A stretch of 64,000 bases of DNA from the NCBI GenBank assembly GCA_026214975.1, contig CM047810.1:39053280-39117279 (forward strand). The letters are read 5' to 3'. Positions 1 through 11,730 of the stretch are shown one piece after another (the stretch's first letter is position 1; every line of letters starts with the position of its first letter). The DNA is from Gentiana macrophylla (lineage: Eukaryota > Streptophyta > Magnoliopsida > Gentianales > Gentianaceae). The notes beneath the pieces are model-generated. The model was not told the origin of the DNA. It made no database searches and was given only the letters and a program-made list of their open reading frames with translations. The position numbers and the translations under genes are program-made.

Positions 1-3000
1 CATAAAGATAATTACAAGGTTTACACCCCGTACCCTTCAGCCGTCACTATAGCCTTATGGTAATCATATTACTATCCATGTCAGCCTTTCAGGGACATTC
101 CCTCTAGGTAAGACAGACTAGGTTCACATCCGGGTTGCCACTGATGGAATCTATTTCAGATATTATGGCTCCTGGCCATATCTCTCAATCTTGCCTTTCA
201 AACATTCCTTCATATGTCGTGAGCTATTCATTCTTCAAGATGAACATACCAGCAGCCCTTTCAGGCTTGAAGTTATCCACAGACTTACAGAACTTTTGTG
301 TGCACTAAGCAGTGTTCTACACCTCATCACTATGTGGCGTCTGCTCACGTTCCTATGGTTGAATATCTCCTTGTGGTTCTCAAACTACCTTTGAGATCTA
401 ATTTTACTCCCACTGTTTCTTTTGGAAGAAACACTTCTTCTAGAAGACAGCATGTTTGGAGACAAACACCTTTTGCTTCGCGGACAAGTAAATAATACCC
501 AGTGTGCTAGCTAAGATATTCCATAAAGTTGCATATGTCGTACTAAGCTCCAAGCCTTTCAGACATTGCCTGCTTGCTAGAAGCACGACAACCCTAAATC
601 ATTGGTTAAGATGGATTTGCTGTTATCGTTTTCCATATCTGATATGAAATTTATTCAACCTCTATTCTTCGTAACTCGGCTAAGTATAAGGGCACTATCC
701 CGAAACAAGTAAGGGATACTTCGCATGGCTTGCGTCACACCTTTATCATATAAAGTGTTGTTTCTATTTTAAAAGCATAATCTGATTGCATATCCAAAAT
801 TGGTATCCTTCAAGGGGAAATCTTATTCCTTCTCAGACAACTTCTGAAACACCCTTCAGGTATTAATTACTTCAATCCAATTGAAGATTAATTCCTAAAT
901 AGCTCATCAATCTCATATTCGTACTAGCTCAAACTTTTCGGGCATTCCGAATTATGCGCTTCACTGAGTACACTTGACTATTTCTAAAAATAGTCATAGA
1001 GAGAAATAAACAATTAGTTGTGGCATTAATTGTCATAAGACAACAAACATCGGTATGCTTAGACTTTAGTCAATTTTACTAGATTTTATAACCTTTTCAT
1101 AAAAGGGTATTTTAGTCATCTTTAGATAAGATACGTATCACCCACGTGATTCATAATCATATGGTTCAGACATAATCCGAATGACATTTGATTATACGTT
1201 TCTCTTCCAAAGAGTCTACATCTAGAACAACCACAAATATTAAGCATAACAGCCATATTTAGTTGAGATTTTTCACCTATATGATCTATATAGTGACATC
1301 AATCTTATATGTTAGATTCAGTGACCTTTCAACTTTATCGGAATAACATTTATTCCTTACAATTGAATATGTTTACTAAATCCTAACAAATAACTGAAAG
1401 TATGTTCTTCATAAGAACCGGAACATAATAACATTTATTTAGTTCCCTTATCAGTTTCCTAGATCCAGAATATGGTAAGTGTTACAACATTTGCTTCACC
1501 TTCCTCTGTATTTAATCTTTCTAATTTAATCACACTCGTAAGATATCATATGTCTTAGAGTCGACTTTGAACTTAGATTTATCTCAACTCCCTTGCCTAG
1601 AATAGAAACTTCATAAGTTCTCTTTTTAAGCACACACCTTAACTTTTCATTCAATCCTTTAAGCACTTGTAAATTTTTCTTAGTGTAGTTTTCATAAGAC
1701 TTAAGAAAGATCACAAGAGCTATGCCTTTAATTTCCTTTCATGAAGAAAATCTAAAGTTTATTAAATAGTTTATTTTACCTTTTGAATCGTATTCAAAAC
1801 ATTGACTATTTAATTAACCTTCATGCAATGATTAAAGAATTAAGTCAATACTTAAATCTTGTAATTTTGAAAACAACCTTTCCAAAATTCGATGAGGTCA
1901 TTCTTATCCAACGTTGAATTAATTGTCATCGTATGACATAATGATCATATTGGATCGTATCCAATATATGATTAATTCGTTGAAACTTATTTCAAGTGAT
2001 TTAACCATATCACGAGCTTCCGTTCTCATTAATAATTAAAGTCTTGGAGCACTGCATCAATTATGTAGTCTCCTTGTCTCTAACTACTATAACGGGGCTG
2101 CTCGTGTCATTGCTTATTTAAAAGGATTAAAATTACTTAACCATATTTGAGAACATTTCTCAAAATGTATCAGTCATAATTTGGTTTTACTAATCGAGAA
2201 TAAAACATAAATATTAAGTTTGCTAAAACTACAACATAAAAATAAAGATAAAATAGTGTTGTTGTTTATACATGTAAAATCAAAAATGGTCTTTTGGTTT
2301 ATGATTTTGCTCCCACTAGTCAACTACTCCCAATTGACTTTCAAGAATCTTTCAAAAATTCTTTACTGGACAAGATCCCATTAAACTACCGCGACCCCCT
2401 GCTTTTGCTGATGGGCCGAAAATAGTCTAATAGGTAGACAACTCTTTGTCAATCGTCTCTTATACGACTCTTGTTGTTTGACTAGTCAACTCTTTGACAA
2501 TTTTCATCTTATGAAGTAGTCAAACCCTTTCCTCTAAAAATCCAAACGACTCGCTTTGGTGGTGGCGAGAGAATTCTTAGTCAAGTCATAACCCCAATAT
2601 TCGTGAGATCTCATAATAATCATATCTCGATAATGACGATATACCCGAGGTAGGTCAACCCCCTGGTTTGGCTGATGAGTTGGATCCGAACAAGGGCTCT
2701 TCACCGTCATTATAATACGGGGAGGCAATTTCGACTTGATTCTTTTGAGGTGGAAGTAATTATGTAAATTAATTAACTTAATTAATTTAATTATGGTCTC
2801 ATTACGTATATCTATCTCTATAGACATACATCCTACACATTAATCTAGATCGTGCCTAGTTATGCATCTATCGTATCATATAAAATAAATTCAAGCACAA
2901 AATAAATAAATGCGTAAAGTAACCGGTATGATCATGGACTTTTCCTAGGTGCGGTTTCGAATACAAACTGACGAAACCGTGGGTCACAATCTAAAGGTAG

Positions 3001-3865
3001 CTGCAACCGCCAATAGGATCTTTAATGCTTCATTCTCCAATGGGATCTTTATATTCTTCTTACTTTGGTGTTCATCTTTTGCTCCATTCTTGTTACATAA
3101 ATTTTATCTAATAAATTAAATACACCCGCTGCAGACGGGGGGAGCTTGGGAATGGGACAATTCAGAAAATAAACTAGGTCACGTTCTTCATAACTGCCTA
3201 GGACAATTTTTAAACCAACAGAAAATTAAATCATTCACATCTATCCCATTGGTCGTGTCCATGATCAATTGGGGTCCATATAATCATATTATATCTACTA
3301 TATCCAATCCATACAATAACATCTTATGAAAAAGATAAAATTAAAAAACTAACAACTTGCGTCTTAATTAATCGATTAACGTTTAATATATTAAATAATT
3401 TTATCTAATCAATTAACTAATTAACATTTATTTAATTAATTGATTTTAATCGAAATAAAATTAACGGTTAATTTTAAACGATTTCAATTTTAATTTTAAT
3501 CAATTAGAACTATTCCAAAAATAAATCAAAATTAAAATTAAGTCTATTTTGTTTCTTTCCTTTTGATTCCTAATCAAAATGGATGCATTTGGTTTCCTAA
3601 ACCAAAAGACATCTCCTTTAGCCCTTTCCAAAATCAAAATTTTGAAACGGGCCTAGGCCTAGCCCTTTTCTAAAATCAAATATTTCATCTTTTCCGGTGG
3701 GGTGCTGCCGCCGATCGGCCGAGCACCCCAAAAGCTGATCTCTCCTTTTATTTTCTTTTCGTGTATCGTCTTGCGAATTTAAAATCTTTCATCTTTTCAT
3801 TATGTGATTTAAACGATAAAATTGACTACGCATATTAACATGCTTATTGCTTAAGCTCAAAGCTC
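1..3865 (-). mobile_element. Element 0: decayed internal region of a long-LTR Ty1-copia retrotransposon, cut by the window edge
   Basis: Read right to left this is leader (about 2277-3865), then what should be gag, protease, integrase and the start of reverse transcriptase (about 1-2277). No long frame survives. Identity comes from two alignments made by eye. First, it matches 23640-27820 of element 2 almost throughout (for example 541-760 with 24230-24420). Second, it aligns more weakly to the coding copy in element 1: the stretch around 150-300 matches the RT N-terminal region near 7170-7290, both carrying the complement of codons around a 'W..A...E' segment. The distance from leader to RT start, about 2.3 kb, equals that in element 1, so most of the length is kept while coding is lost. 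It ends on the right in a PBS and an LTR. The remainder of pol and the 3' LTR lie beyond base 1. Confidence 0.8.
2277..3865 (-). repeat. 5' untranslated leader of element 0
   Basis: This non-coding leader lies between the PBS and gag. The same leader recurs at about 9590-11339, 14197-15058 and 26006-27822. Shared landmarks are a 'gctcccactagtcaac' block at its gag end, a 'gatcatggacttttcctagg' block in the middle, and a 'ctaggtcacgttcttcat' block nearer the PBS, followed by AT-rich sequence and a GC-richer patch with 'gccgatcggccgagc'. No open frame in it looks real. Confidence 0.75.
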
Positions 3866-3877
3866 GCTCTGATACCA
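3866..3877 (-). promoter_or_regulatory. Primer-binding site, initiator Met tRNA type
   Basis: The minus strand reads TGGTATCAGAGC, one base inside the LTR end TGTTAGGA (plus-strand reading). This is the standard plant copia PBS complementary to the 3' end of initiator methionine tRNA. It fixes both the orientation of element 0 and the 3' boundary of its 5' LTR. Confidence 0.92.
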
Positions 3878-3878
3878 C

Positions 3879-5094
3879 TGTTAGGAAATCTACGCGGGAA
3901 CGCAGCAGAATTCAAACATTTATTTCCTTTGACCAGGATCGACTTCTTTTAAACAATAAACAAATAAGCTAGTTGACGGTGGTTACATTGGTTGATATAA
4001 AAGATCTACGCTTTGACTGTTTAAGAAGAGTAGCGATGCACGGAGCCGCCCAAGCGTTCGGCCTCTACCGGTGATCCACACAAACAGCCCGCCGGAATCT
4101 CATCATGGATTGCTACTAGAAAAATCCGGCTGCTAGACCGGCCTTTCTCTCTCTCTCTCTAATCTCTCTCTAAGAATCTCTCTATTATTCACAAGAACTA
4201 TTAGCTCTTGGAATTGTGATGTACAAAAGAGCTAGCCAATCATCGGAAGAGTCAAATGCAATGACTACTACTTTTCATGTGAAACAGTTACCGTGTAAAT
4301 AGAATCTTATCACTGTAATAATATCCATACGGTCGTTTGTCGAGTGTCGAACATCAACGACCGTATCTTATAATCTGGACATCATGCTCTCTCGAAGTAA
4401 CTCATTTACTTCCACTTTGTAAAGATTCACGAGAGTAAGACATTCCTTATAAGAAGGCCCTTTCGGATATTCACCCCTACTATCAGGGTACGCGATTTCC
4501 GGACGAACAAACATGTATACTCCGCATGCATCAGTATCACACCCAATCACTACCGCATGATCGCCCCATGGCTAAAGGAAACCTCAATAGTGTCAAAGCA
4601 TGACAATCCACACCTTGATGCCATGAAGACTCCGGTCCTAAGGATAATTATACAACCGCCATATAGTGCGACACTTAACAGTGTAAATGGGTCAGTCTAA
4701 CGTACGCATTCTCTAATACACGTCAACATACAGTCTAAGTGTCTCTACACTTCGATAGACGAGATCTATCTCTGCCCTTAATGACAGAAGACATCTAATA
4801 CGTGCTAGCCTGTTCGAACTATCAAGGCCATGTTTAATAGTACATCAGCCTAGAGACATTTAAGTATCAAACTTATTAAAGTGATTAGAGTTCTCATAAA
4901 CCATAATCGCCTATCATGGTTTCTCTATCACAGTTTAATACTAAGGACATTATCATATAACAATTCATAATTGGTTCTTTAAAAACAAATATATGACAAT
5001 ATAAAAGCCAATTAATATATGTATAAACACAAAGAAATAGTAGAAATGATCCGACCCGGTCGATCTGGTCCAACCCGATTGGGTTTAGGACACT
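3879..5094 (-). repeat. LTR A1: 5' LTR of element 0, promoter-deleted and missing its last bases
   Basis: It starts next to the PBS with tgttaggaaatctacgcggg and runs to 'tttaggacactatt', a few bases short of the family terminus 'tttcaaca'. About 630 bp present in LTR B (between the blocks 'gagctagcc' and 'caatcatcgg') is absent here; the join at 4236-4239 is a 4-bp microhomology CCAA. The missing part includes the family TATA box, so this LTR should not drive transcription. Its sequence type (for example 'gaaatagtagaaatgatccg' near the terminus) matches LTRs C, D and E rather than the abutting LTR A2. Confidence 0.8.
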
Positions 5095-5683
5095 ATTGCT
5101 ATGCATGCTTCAATATCATACCCAATCACTACCGCATGATCGCCCTATGGCTAGGGGAAACCTCATTAGCATCAAAGCATGACAATCCACACGGTGATGC
5201 CATGAAGACTCCAGTCTCAGGATAATTACCACATACTGCGACATTTAATGTAAGCGGGCCAGTCTGACATACTCATTCTCCAATACACGTCCACGTACAG
5301 TCCAAGCGTCTCTAAACTTAGATAGAAAAGATCTATCCCTATCTTCAATAAGATAGAAGACATCCAATATGTGCTAGTCTACTCATACCATCAATGTTCC
5401 GTTTGACAGTACATATGACTAGATACATTTAAGTATCAAAATTATTAAAGTGAATAGAGATCTCATCAACCATAATCAGTATCACGGTTTCTCTATCACA
5501 GTTTAATAGTGAGGGCGTTACTATATATATACATTCAATAATATGAAGATAAACAAGATATATAATAACAAAAGTGCTTTTATTAATCATTATAAAGTTA
5601 TTACATGAACTAAGTAGACTGTAAACGACCCGAACCGGGCGGATCCGGTCCAATCCGATTGGGTTTAGGACACCATTTCAACA
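5095..5683 (-). repeat. LTR A2: partial 3' LTR of element 1
   Basis: This repeats the content of 4515-5094 (from 'gcatgcttcaatatcatacc' onward) but in a diverged form that matches LTR B ('acatactgcgac', 'gggccagtctgac'). It ends in the family terminus 'ccatttcaaca', followed by the element 1 polypurine tract. It therefore belongs to element 1 and is fused head-to-tail to LTR A1. The left part of this LTR (its U5 and most of R) is absent. Confidence 0.75.
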
Positions 5684-5697
5684 ATCTCCCACTTGGC
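5684..5697 (-). promoter_or_regulatory. Polypurine tract of element 1
   Basis: The minus strand reads CCAAGTGGGAGAT directly before the 3' LTR start TGTTGAAATGG. It is the plus-strand DNA synthesis primer site. The equivalent in element 2 (22452-22465) reads CCAAGTAGGAGAT. Confidence 0.8.
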
Positions 5698-5739
5698 CTA
5701 AAGCCAATCACCCATATGCCCAAGCCCATGCATGTGAAC

Positions 5740-6524
5740 ATGTTTCTCATACTTTGCCTGTGACAATGATCAGCTATGTTATCATCCTTGTGGACTTTCT
5801 CTATCTTTACATCTCCTCTATCTACTATCTCTCTAATCAAGTGATAGCGCCGCAACACATGTTTGGACTTCTATTGAGACCTTGGTTCCTTTGACTGAGC
5901 AATAGCCCCATTGTTATCACAGTACAGTGGGACTGGACCTTGAATGGAGGGAACCACACCAAGTACAGTAATAAACTTCTTCATCCAAACTGCTTCCTTT
6001 GCTGCCTCCGAGGCTGCTATATACTCAGCTTCCGTTGTAGAGTCTGCAGTAGTTTCCTGCTTGGAACTCTTCCAGTTCACTGCTCCGCCGTTAAGCGTGA
6101 AAACAAATCCAGACTGTGACTTCAAGTCATCCTTGTCAGTTTGAAAACTGGCATCTGTGTAACCTCGTAATACTAAATCATTGTCCCCAAAAACAAGGAG
6201 CATATCCTTAGTACGTCTCATGTACTTGAGAATATTCTTGACTGCAATCTAATGACCATCACCTGGATTTTCCTGGTACCTGCTAATCATACTTAGAGGG
6301 TACGAGACATCCGGTCTTGTGCACAACATGGCGTACGTGATGGACCCAATAGCCGAGGCATAAGGGGTGCTACTCATTTGCGCCCTCTCCTCTTCTGTCT
6401 TAGAAGACATTTCCTTCGACAGGTAGACCCCATGTGACATGGGCAACAGTCCTCTCTTGGACTGCTCTATGCTGAATCTCTTCAGAATCTTGTCTGTGTA
6501 GGTGGAATGTGACAGACCAAGCAA
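5740..6524 (-). pseudogene. Element 1 pol, RT connection and RNase H
   Basis: This is the 3' end of copia pol. The RT C-terminal part includes 'AIGSITYAMLCTRPDVSYPL' (6524-6249). After a short break RNase H follows (6221-5871) with 'GYTDASFQTDKDD', 'SGFVFTLNGGAVNWKSSKQ', 'STTEAEYIAASEAAKEA' and 'YCDNNGAIA', covering the catalytic D, E and D positions of the family. A frameshift near 5865 moves the last part ('RYHLIREIV', 5858-5760) to another frame. The protein would degrade the RNA of the RNA/DNA hybrid during replication, but it cannot be made as one chain here. Confidence 0.92.
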
Positions 6525-7358
6525 CCTCTTAGATCAATCTCTGTAGATCTCGATTCCTAGAATGTTGGCTGCATCACCCAAGTCCTTCATGGAGAAGTTC
6601 CCGGATAACCAAACTTTAACTGACTGTAACATAGGAATATCATTCCCTATGAGCAGTATGTCGTCCACATAAAGTACTAAGAAAACGATGGCACTCCCAC
6701 TAACCTTCTTGTAAACACATGTCTCATCTTCGTTTTTGATGAAATCAAACTATTTGATAGTCTCATCAAAATGAATATTCCAACTCCGAGAAGCTTACTT
6801 CAATCCATAAATGGTTCTCTGCAACTTGCACACTATCCTAGCATCATCGTTTGTGAAACCCTCAGTTTGTGTCATGTACACTTCCTCAGATAGATTCCCA
6901 TTAAGGAAAGCTGTTTTCACATCCATCTGTCTGATCTCATAATCATGGTACATTGCAATAGCAAGCAGAATTCTAATGGAATTTAGCATAGCCACTGGCG
7001 AAAAGGTTTCGTCATAGTCAACTTATTGTCTTTGTTTATAACCCTTTGCCACCAACCTTGCCTTATAGGTAACTACATTACCATCCATGTCGGTCTTTCT
7101 CTTAAAGACCCATTTTCATCCTATGGGAACTATTCCTATGGGTGGATCAACTAAGTTCCAAACTTGGTTTTCTTTCATGGATTTCATTTCAGAATTCATG
7201 GCTTCTAGCCATTTCTCTTTGTCATGCCTCATTAACACCTCCACATAAGTTTTAGGGTCCTCATCTTCCATGAGATATACATCAATGTACCTTTCAGGTT
7301 CACGAAGTTCCCTAGTGGATCTTTGGTGTGTCTGTGTTTTTAGAGCAGGTGCTTGCAC
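6525..7358 (-). pseudogene. Element 1 pol, reverse transcriptase
   Basis: RVT_2-type copia reverse transcriptase in at least three frames. The N-terminal segment (7358-7116) carries 'EKWLEAMNSEMKSMKENQVW'. The central segment (6995-6795) carries 'QMDVKTAFLNGNLSEEVYM', which includes the first catalytic Asp, and 'IYGLK'. The YVDD catalytic box is intact at 6660-6671 but lies in a stretch with stops. Frameshifts near 7115 and 6795 and a stop near 6530 separate the parts. Confidence 0.92.
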
Positions 7359-7369
7359 CTCATCTGTAT

Positions 7370-8028
7370 GTGGTGCCTAATCTACTTCCATCAACTGACT
7401 GTTGTCCGTAAGTAGTTTTTGAATTTCCTCAAGATCAATCTTACTCCCACTGACCCTATCCAGAATAAACTTTTTCTCCAGAAAGTGGCCAGTCCTGGAG
7501 ACAAACACCTTTTGCTCTCCTGGATGGTAAAATTGGTATCCTCTAGTTTTCTCTAGGATAACCCACGAATAGACATTTGTCAGATCTAGCCTCTAATTTA
7601 TCGGGCATCATCTGCTTCACATAAGTCAGACAACCCCAAGGTTTAAGATATGCAGACTTGGTTTCCTCTTATGCCATACTTCATATGGAGTAGAGTCACC
7701 GTCTTTGATGGAACTCGGTTAAGTGTATAGGATGTTGTTTCTATAGCATACCCTGAAAACTCTTTTGGAAGAACTGCGTAGCTCATCATGGATTGCATCA
7801 TGTCTAGCAAAGTGTGATTTCTCCTCTAGAGACACGCCATTCATCTGAGGCGTTCCGGGTGGAGTCCATTCAGGTTGAATCCCATTCTCCTTTAAGTAAT
7901 CTTGAAACTCTCCATCTAGGCATTCTCCACCTCGATCGAATCAAAGTGTTTTGATTTCTTTACCTAGTTTTTTTCCACTTCACTTCTGAATTCCTTGAAC
8001 TTTTCAAAGGCTTCAGATTTATACTTTA
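7370..8028 (-). pseudogene. Element 1 pol, rest of integrase core and C-terminal region
   Basis: Integrase sequence continues past the stop at 8029 in shifted frames. The minus strand of about 7900-7700 encodes pieces such as 'GTPQMNGVSLEEK' and 'TPYEVWHKRKPSLHIL', the usual copia signatures around the third acidic catalytic residue and after it. The expected ERRN-type motif is changed. No frame longer than a few dozen codons remains. Confidence 0.75.
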
Positions 8029-8811
8029 TTAAGTATATATAACCATATCGAGAATGGTCACAGCGAAGGTGATGAAATAAGAGTATCCTCCTTTGTCTTG
8101 AATTGACATTGGGCCGCATACATCGGTATGTATGAGCTCAAGAAATTCATTGGATCTTATCCCTTTGCCACTAAATGGTGACTTTGTCATTTTGCCAAGT
8201 AAACAAGGTTCGCATGTACCAAATGATTCGTAATCTAAATGAATTAACATCCCATCTTTATGGAGTTTGGAAATGCAATTCTTATTTATATGGCCAAGTC
8301 TACAATGCCACAAGTAGGATTCATTTAAGTCACTCATTTTCGCTTTCTTATTGTTTATATTAAGTATATCAACATTCATATCTAATATGTAGAGACCATT
8401 GTTAAGTTTTCCAGTACCATAAAACATTCCATCACGTGAAAAAGAACAACATTTATTCTTAAACGTAAAAGAAAATTCTTCAACATCCAATGCAGAAATA
8501 GAAATAATGCTCTTCGTAAGAGCAGTAACAAAATAACAGTTATTTAATTTAAGTACTAGCCCACTAGGCAATGAAAGAAAATAAACTCCTACGGCTCGGG
8601 CAATAACGTTTGCTCCAATCCCAACACGCAGGTCCACTTCTCCGTTACTCAGATCTCTAGTCCTTCTTAGTCCCTGCATATCCGTACAAATATCAGAATC
8701 ACATCCAATATCTAATACCCAGTGGTTAGACTTAGAAGAAGCAACATTGATCTCAATCATAAACATACCTGAAGTCGAAGCATCATTATGCTTGTTCTTG
8801 TTGGTGCTCAA
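8029..8811 (-). pseudogene. Element 1 pol, protease and N-terminal integrase
   Basis: This is the longest surviving frame of element 1, 260 codons. Residues 28-45 hold the retropepsin site as 'WVLDIGCDSDICTDMQ', where the family has D-T/S-G; this copy has D-I-G. A GAG-pre-integrase region follows, with an HHCC zinc finger around residues 168-210 ('LWHCRLGHINKN' ... 'CEPCLLGK'), then the start of the integrase core with its first Asp in 'ELIHTDVCGPM'. The frame ends just after 'YSYFITF' because of a frameshift; related proteins continue into a second catalytic Asp. The ATG at 8811 is internal to the ancestral polyprotein, since the zinc knuckle upstream is in the same frame. Confidence 0.93.
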
Positions 8812-8820
8812 GCAAGCCTT

Positions 8821-9580
8821 GCAGTTTCTCCTCCAATGACCAGTCTGGCCACAATGAAAGCAAGCATCCTTGGATTTGTCTTTGGCTAACTTAGGCTGCG
8901 GCTTAGGAGCCTCCTTCGCCTTCTTGGTCTTTTTTCAAGCCTTTTTCTTGCCATTGGAAGAAGTCACGAGCAACACTTGCTTACCCTTTCCAACAGTGCC
9001 TTCAGCAGTTTTGAGCATGTTCAATAACTCCTCGAGAGAGCAATCAATCTTGTTCATATGATAGTTCATCACTAACTGCGAGTAAGATTCCGGTAGAGAT
9101 TGCAGAATCAAATCAATACTTAACTCATGCTCCATCTTATGGCCCAGCTTCTCAAGCCTCTCTATGTATCCGATCAATCGATAGCACATGCGACCCAACC
9201 GGAAAACCCAGAGCCATCTTGAAATCAAACAGCGCCTTCGAGACCTTGTACCTCTCAGTGCGAGACTGAGAAGCATAGAGCTTCTTTAGGTGAACCATAA
9301 TGGTATGGGCATCCATGGACTCATACTGTTTCTAAAGTTCCGGTGTCATAGAATCAAGCATGATGCATGTAGCCTCATTACTGTCAGAACAGTGTTTTGC
9401 ATGCTTCTTAACCGATTCCTCATTCGTAGCATATTCGGGATCCTTGGTCAATGGTGCGTCCAAGACATAGCCAATGTCTTTATGTCTCAAAACGATTTTG
9501 AGGTTTCTTTCCCAGTCGAGAAAGTTTGATTCGTCAAGTTTGTTTTCAATGATAAAACGAAGATTCAATTTGTTCGACAT
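8821..9580 (-). pseudogene. Element 1 gag (capsid plus CCHC zinc knuckle)
   Basis: Capsid-type gag that would package element RNA in virus-like particles. It starts at the ATG at 9580 ('MSNKLNLRFIIENKLDESN'), runs to a stop at 9334 where CAG of the usual 'ELQKQ' motif reads TAG, continues in frame to about 9200, then shifts to the frame holding 'EHELSIDLILQSLPESYSQL' (9276-8935). The zinc knuckle is seen at 8862-8821 as 'CFHCGQTGHWRRNC', a perfect CX2CX4HX4C. So at least one nonsense change and two frameshifts break the gene. Confidence 0.9.
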
Positions 9581-9589
9581 TTCTACAAC

Positions 9590-11339
9590 AATAAAGTAAA
9601 GATAGTATAAGTAAAAGTTTAGGCATTAAAAATCATAAAATTGCACTTTAAAATTTTAATTAGGTTTTGCTCCCACTAGCCAACTATTTCCAATTGGCTT
9701 TCAAGAATTTAATTAATTCTCTAGTGGCTGGGATCCTATCTAGTTATCTCAATTCCCGAAGAGGCTGATCACTCGAGACAATTTTGAAAGGTAGGTACTC
9801 CTACCAGTCGCATCATATGCGGCTCCCAGTGGTTGACCAGTCAACTCTTTGACAACTCACATCTCTATGCGATAGTCAACCCATTGTCTCTAAAATAACA
9901 CGGTCCTGACGAGGGCCTATCACCGCAAGATTCTAGTCAAGTTGTAACCCAAATATTCATGAGATCTCATATCTCGATAATAACGATATACCCAAGGTAT
10001 GTCAACTCTCGACGAGGGCTGATCAATTGGATCCGAACAAGGGCTCATCACCGTCATTATAATATTGGGAGACAATTTTAACTCGATTTTTATCGTGGGA
10101 ATAGTTTATAAATTAATTCACTTAATTAATTTCATTTAAATTTTGGTCTCATCTATACGTGCATATTTCTACATTATCTATATAAAGTAAAACATACACC
10201 ATTCTGCGCATAATAATAACCGGTAAGATCATGGACTTTTCCTAGGTGCGGTTTCGAATACAAACTAACGAAACCGCGGGTCACAATCTAAGGGTAACTG
10301 CAACCGCCAATAGAATCTTTAATACGCCATCACCAGTGGAATCTTTATGTCTCTTTGGCCTCTATTTTCTGCTCCATTATTGTTACATAATAATCTATCT
10401 AATAAATTAATTCCATCAAAAAAATCTAATAAATTAATATACCTGCCGCACACAGGGGAGCTAACGGGAATGAGATAAATGCAAAAAGTAAACTAGATCA
10501 CGTTCTTCATAACGGCCTAGGACAATTTGAAAAACCAACATAAAGTAAACCACACACATCTATCATATCGGTCGAGTCCATGATCAATCGGGGTCAATAT
10601 AATCATATTATATCTACAACATCTAATTCATACAATAATATCTTATGAAAAAGACAATTTTAAAAATTTAACTACTTGCGTCTAATCAAATCAAATAATC
10701 AATAAACATTTAATTAATTAAATGATTCTAATCGAGATAAAATTAACTACAGTATTAATTTTAATCGATTTCTATTTTAATTTTAATTAATAAGAACTAT
10801 TAAATTTAAAAATAAAATTAAAATTAGGTCTCTTTTATTTCGTTCCTTTGATTCTTAGTCAAAAGGGATACCTTTGGTTTCCAAAACCAAAAGGCATCTC
10901 CCTTGGCCCTTTCTAAAATCAAAATTTTGAAAAGAGCCTGGGCCTAGGCCTATTCCGAAATCAAATATTTTAAATGGGCCTAGGCCTTTTCCAAACAAAG
11001 TTCAGAAATGGCCAATATTATTCAATGCCTTGTGGCATCCCAATGGCCCAAACTATTTGAACCATTAGTTAGCCTCACGAAAAACAAATGAGATATCAAT
11101 TCACATTAAATATCACAAAATGAAATCGGGATCCACCATGCACCACTATATATACGGCGGCAATACTTTCTGCGCGCCGCCTCGTCATGTTACGGTGGGG
11201 AGCCGCCGCCGATCGGCCGAGCTCCCTACCCGATTTTTTTAATTCTTTTTGCTTATCTCGTTTCGCGAATCTAGATCTTGCATCTATCGATTAATTACTA
11301 CACGATTTAATTAGTGCTTATTGCTTAAGTTCGAAGTTC
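9590..11339 (-). repeat. 5' untranslated leader of element 1
   Basis: Non-coding leader, about 1.75 kb, homologous to the leaders at 2277-3865, 14197-15058 and 26006-27822. It begins beside gag with 'gctcccactagccaac' and ends at the PBS. A GC-richer block with 'gccgatcggccgagc' lies near 11208-11225. Confidence 0.75.
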
Positions 11340-11351
11340 GCTCTGCTACCA
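11340..11351 (-). promoter_or_regulatory. Primer-binding site of element 1 (one change)
   Basis: The minus strand reads TGGTAGCAGAGC, the initiator Met tRNA PBS with one T-to-G change, one base inside the LTR. It marks the inner border of LTR B. Confidence 0.85.
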
Positions 11352-11718
11352 CTGTTAGGAAATCAACTAGTTTAACGCAGCGGAATTTAAAATTTTGATT
11401 CCGATCCCAAGATCGACTTCGTTTAATACAATAAACACGTTAAGTAGTTGACGGTGATTACCTTGCTTGATCTATAGATCGATGCTTTGACCGTCAACGG
11501 AGAGTAGTAGTTCGTGTGAGCCGTCCACGCATCCGGCCTCTATCGATATCCACATGAACTCCTCGCCGGAATCCTCATTGGATTGCTACTAGAAAAATCT
11601 GGTTGCTAGACCGACCTTTTCTCTCTATCTAAAACTCTCTAGAAAAAGCACTATATTTTACTCAAGAATTATGAACTCTTGAAATTGTGATGATGCAAAA
11701 GAGCTAGCCAACCCCTTG

Positions 11719-11730
11719 CTTATATAGGGG
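11719..11730 (-). promoter_or_regulatory. TATA box of the copia LTR promoter
   Basis: The minus strand reads CCCTATATAAGC in the middle of LTR B. Equivalent boxes are seen in LTR C (minus strand of about 15432-15445) and LTR D (CTATATAAG at 20887-20895). In LTR E the matching site is altered, and LTR A1 has lost it. Assignment as the U3 promoter is inferred from position and conservation. Confidence 0.6.
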
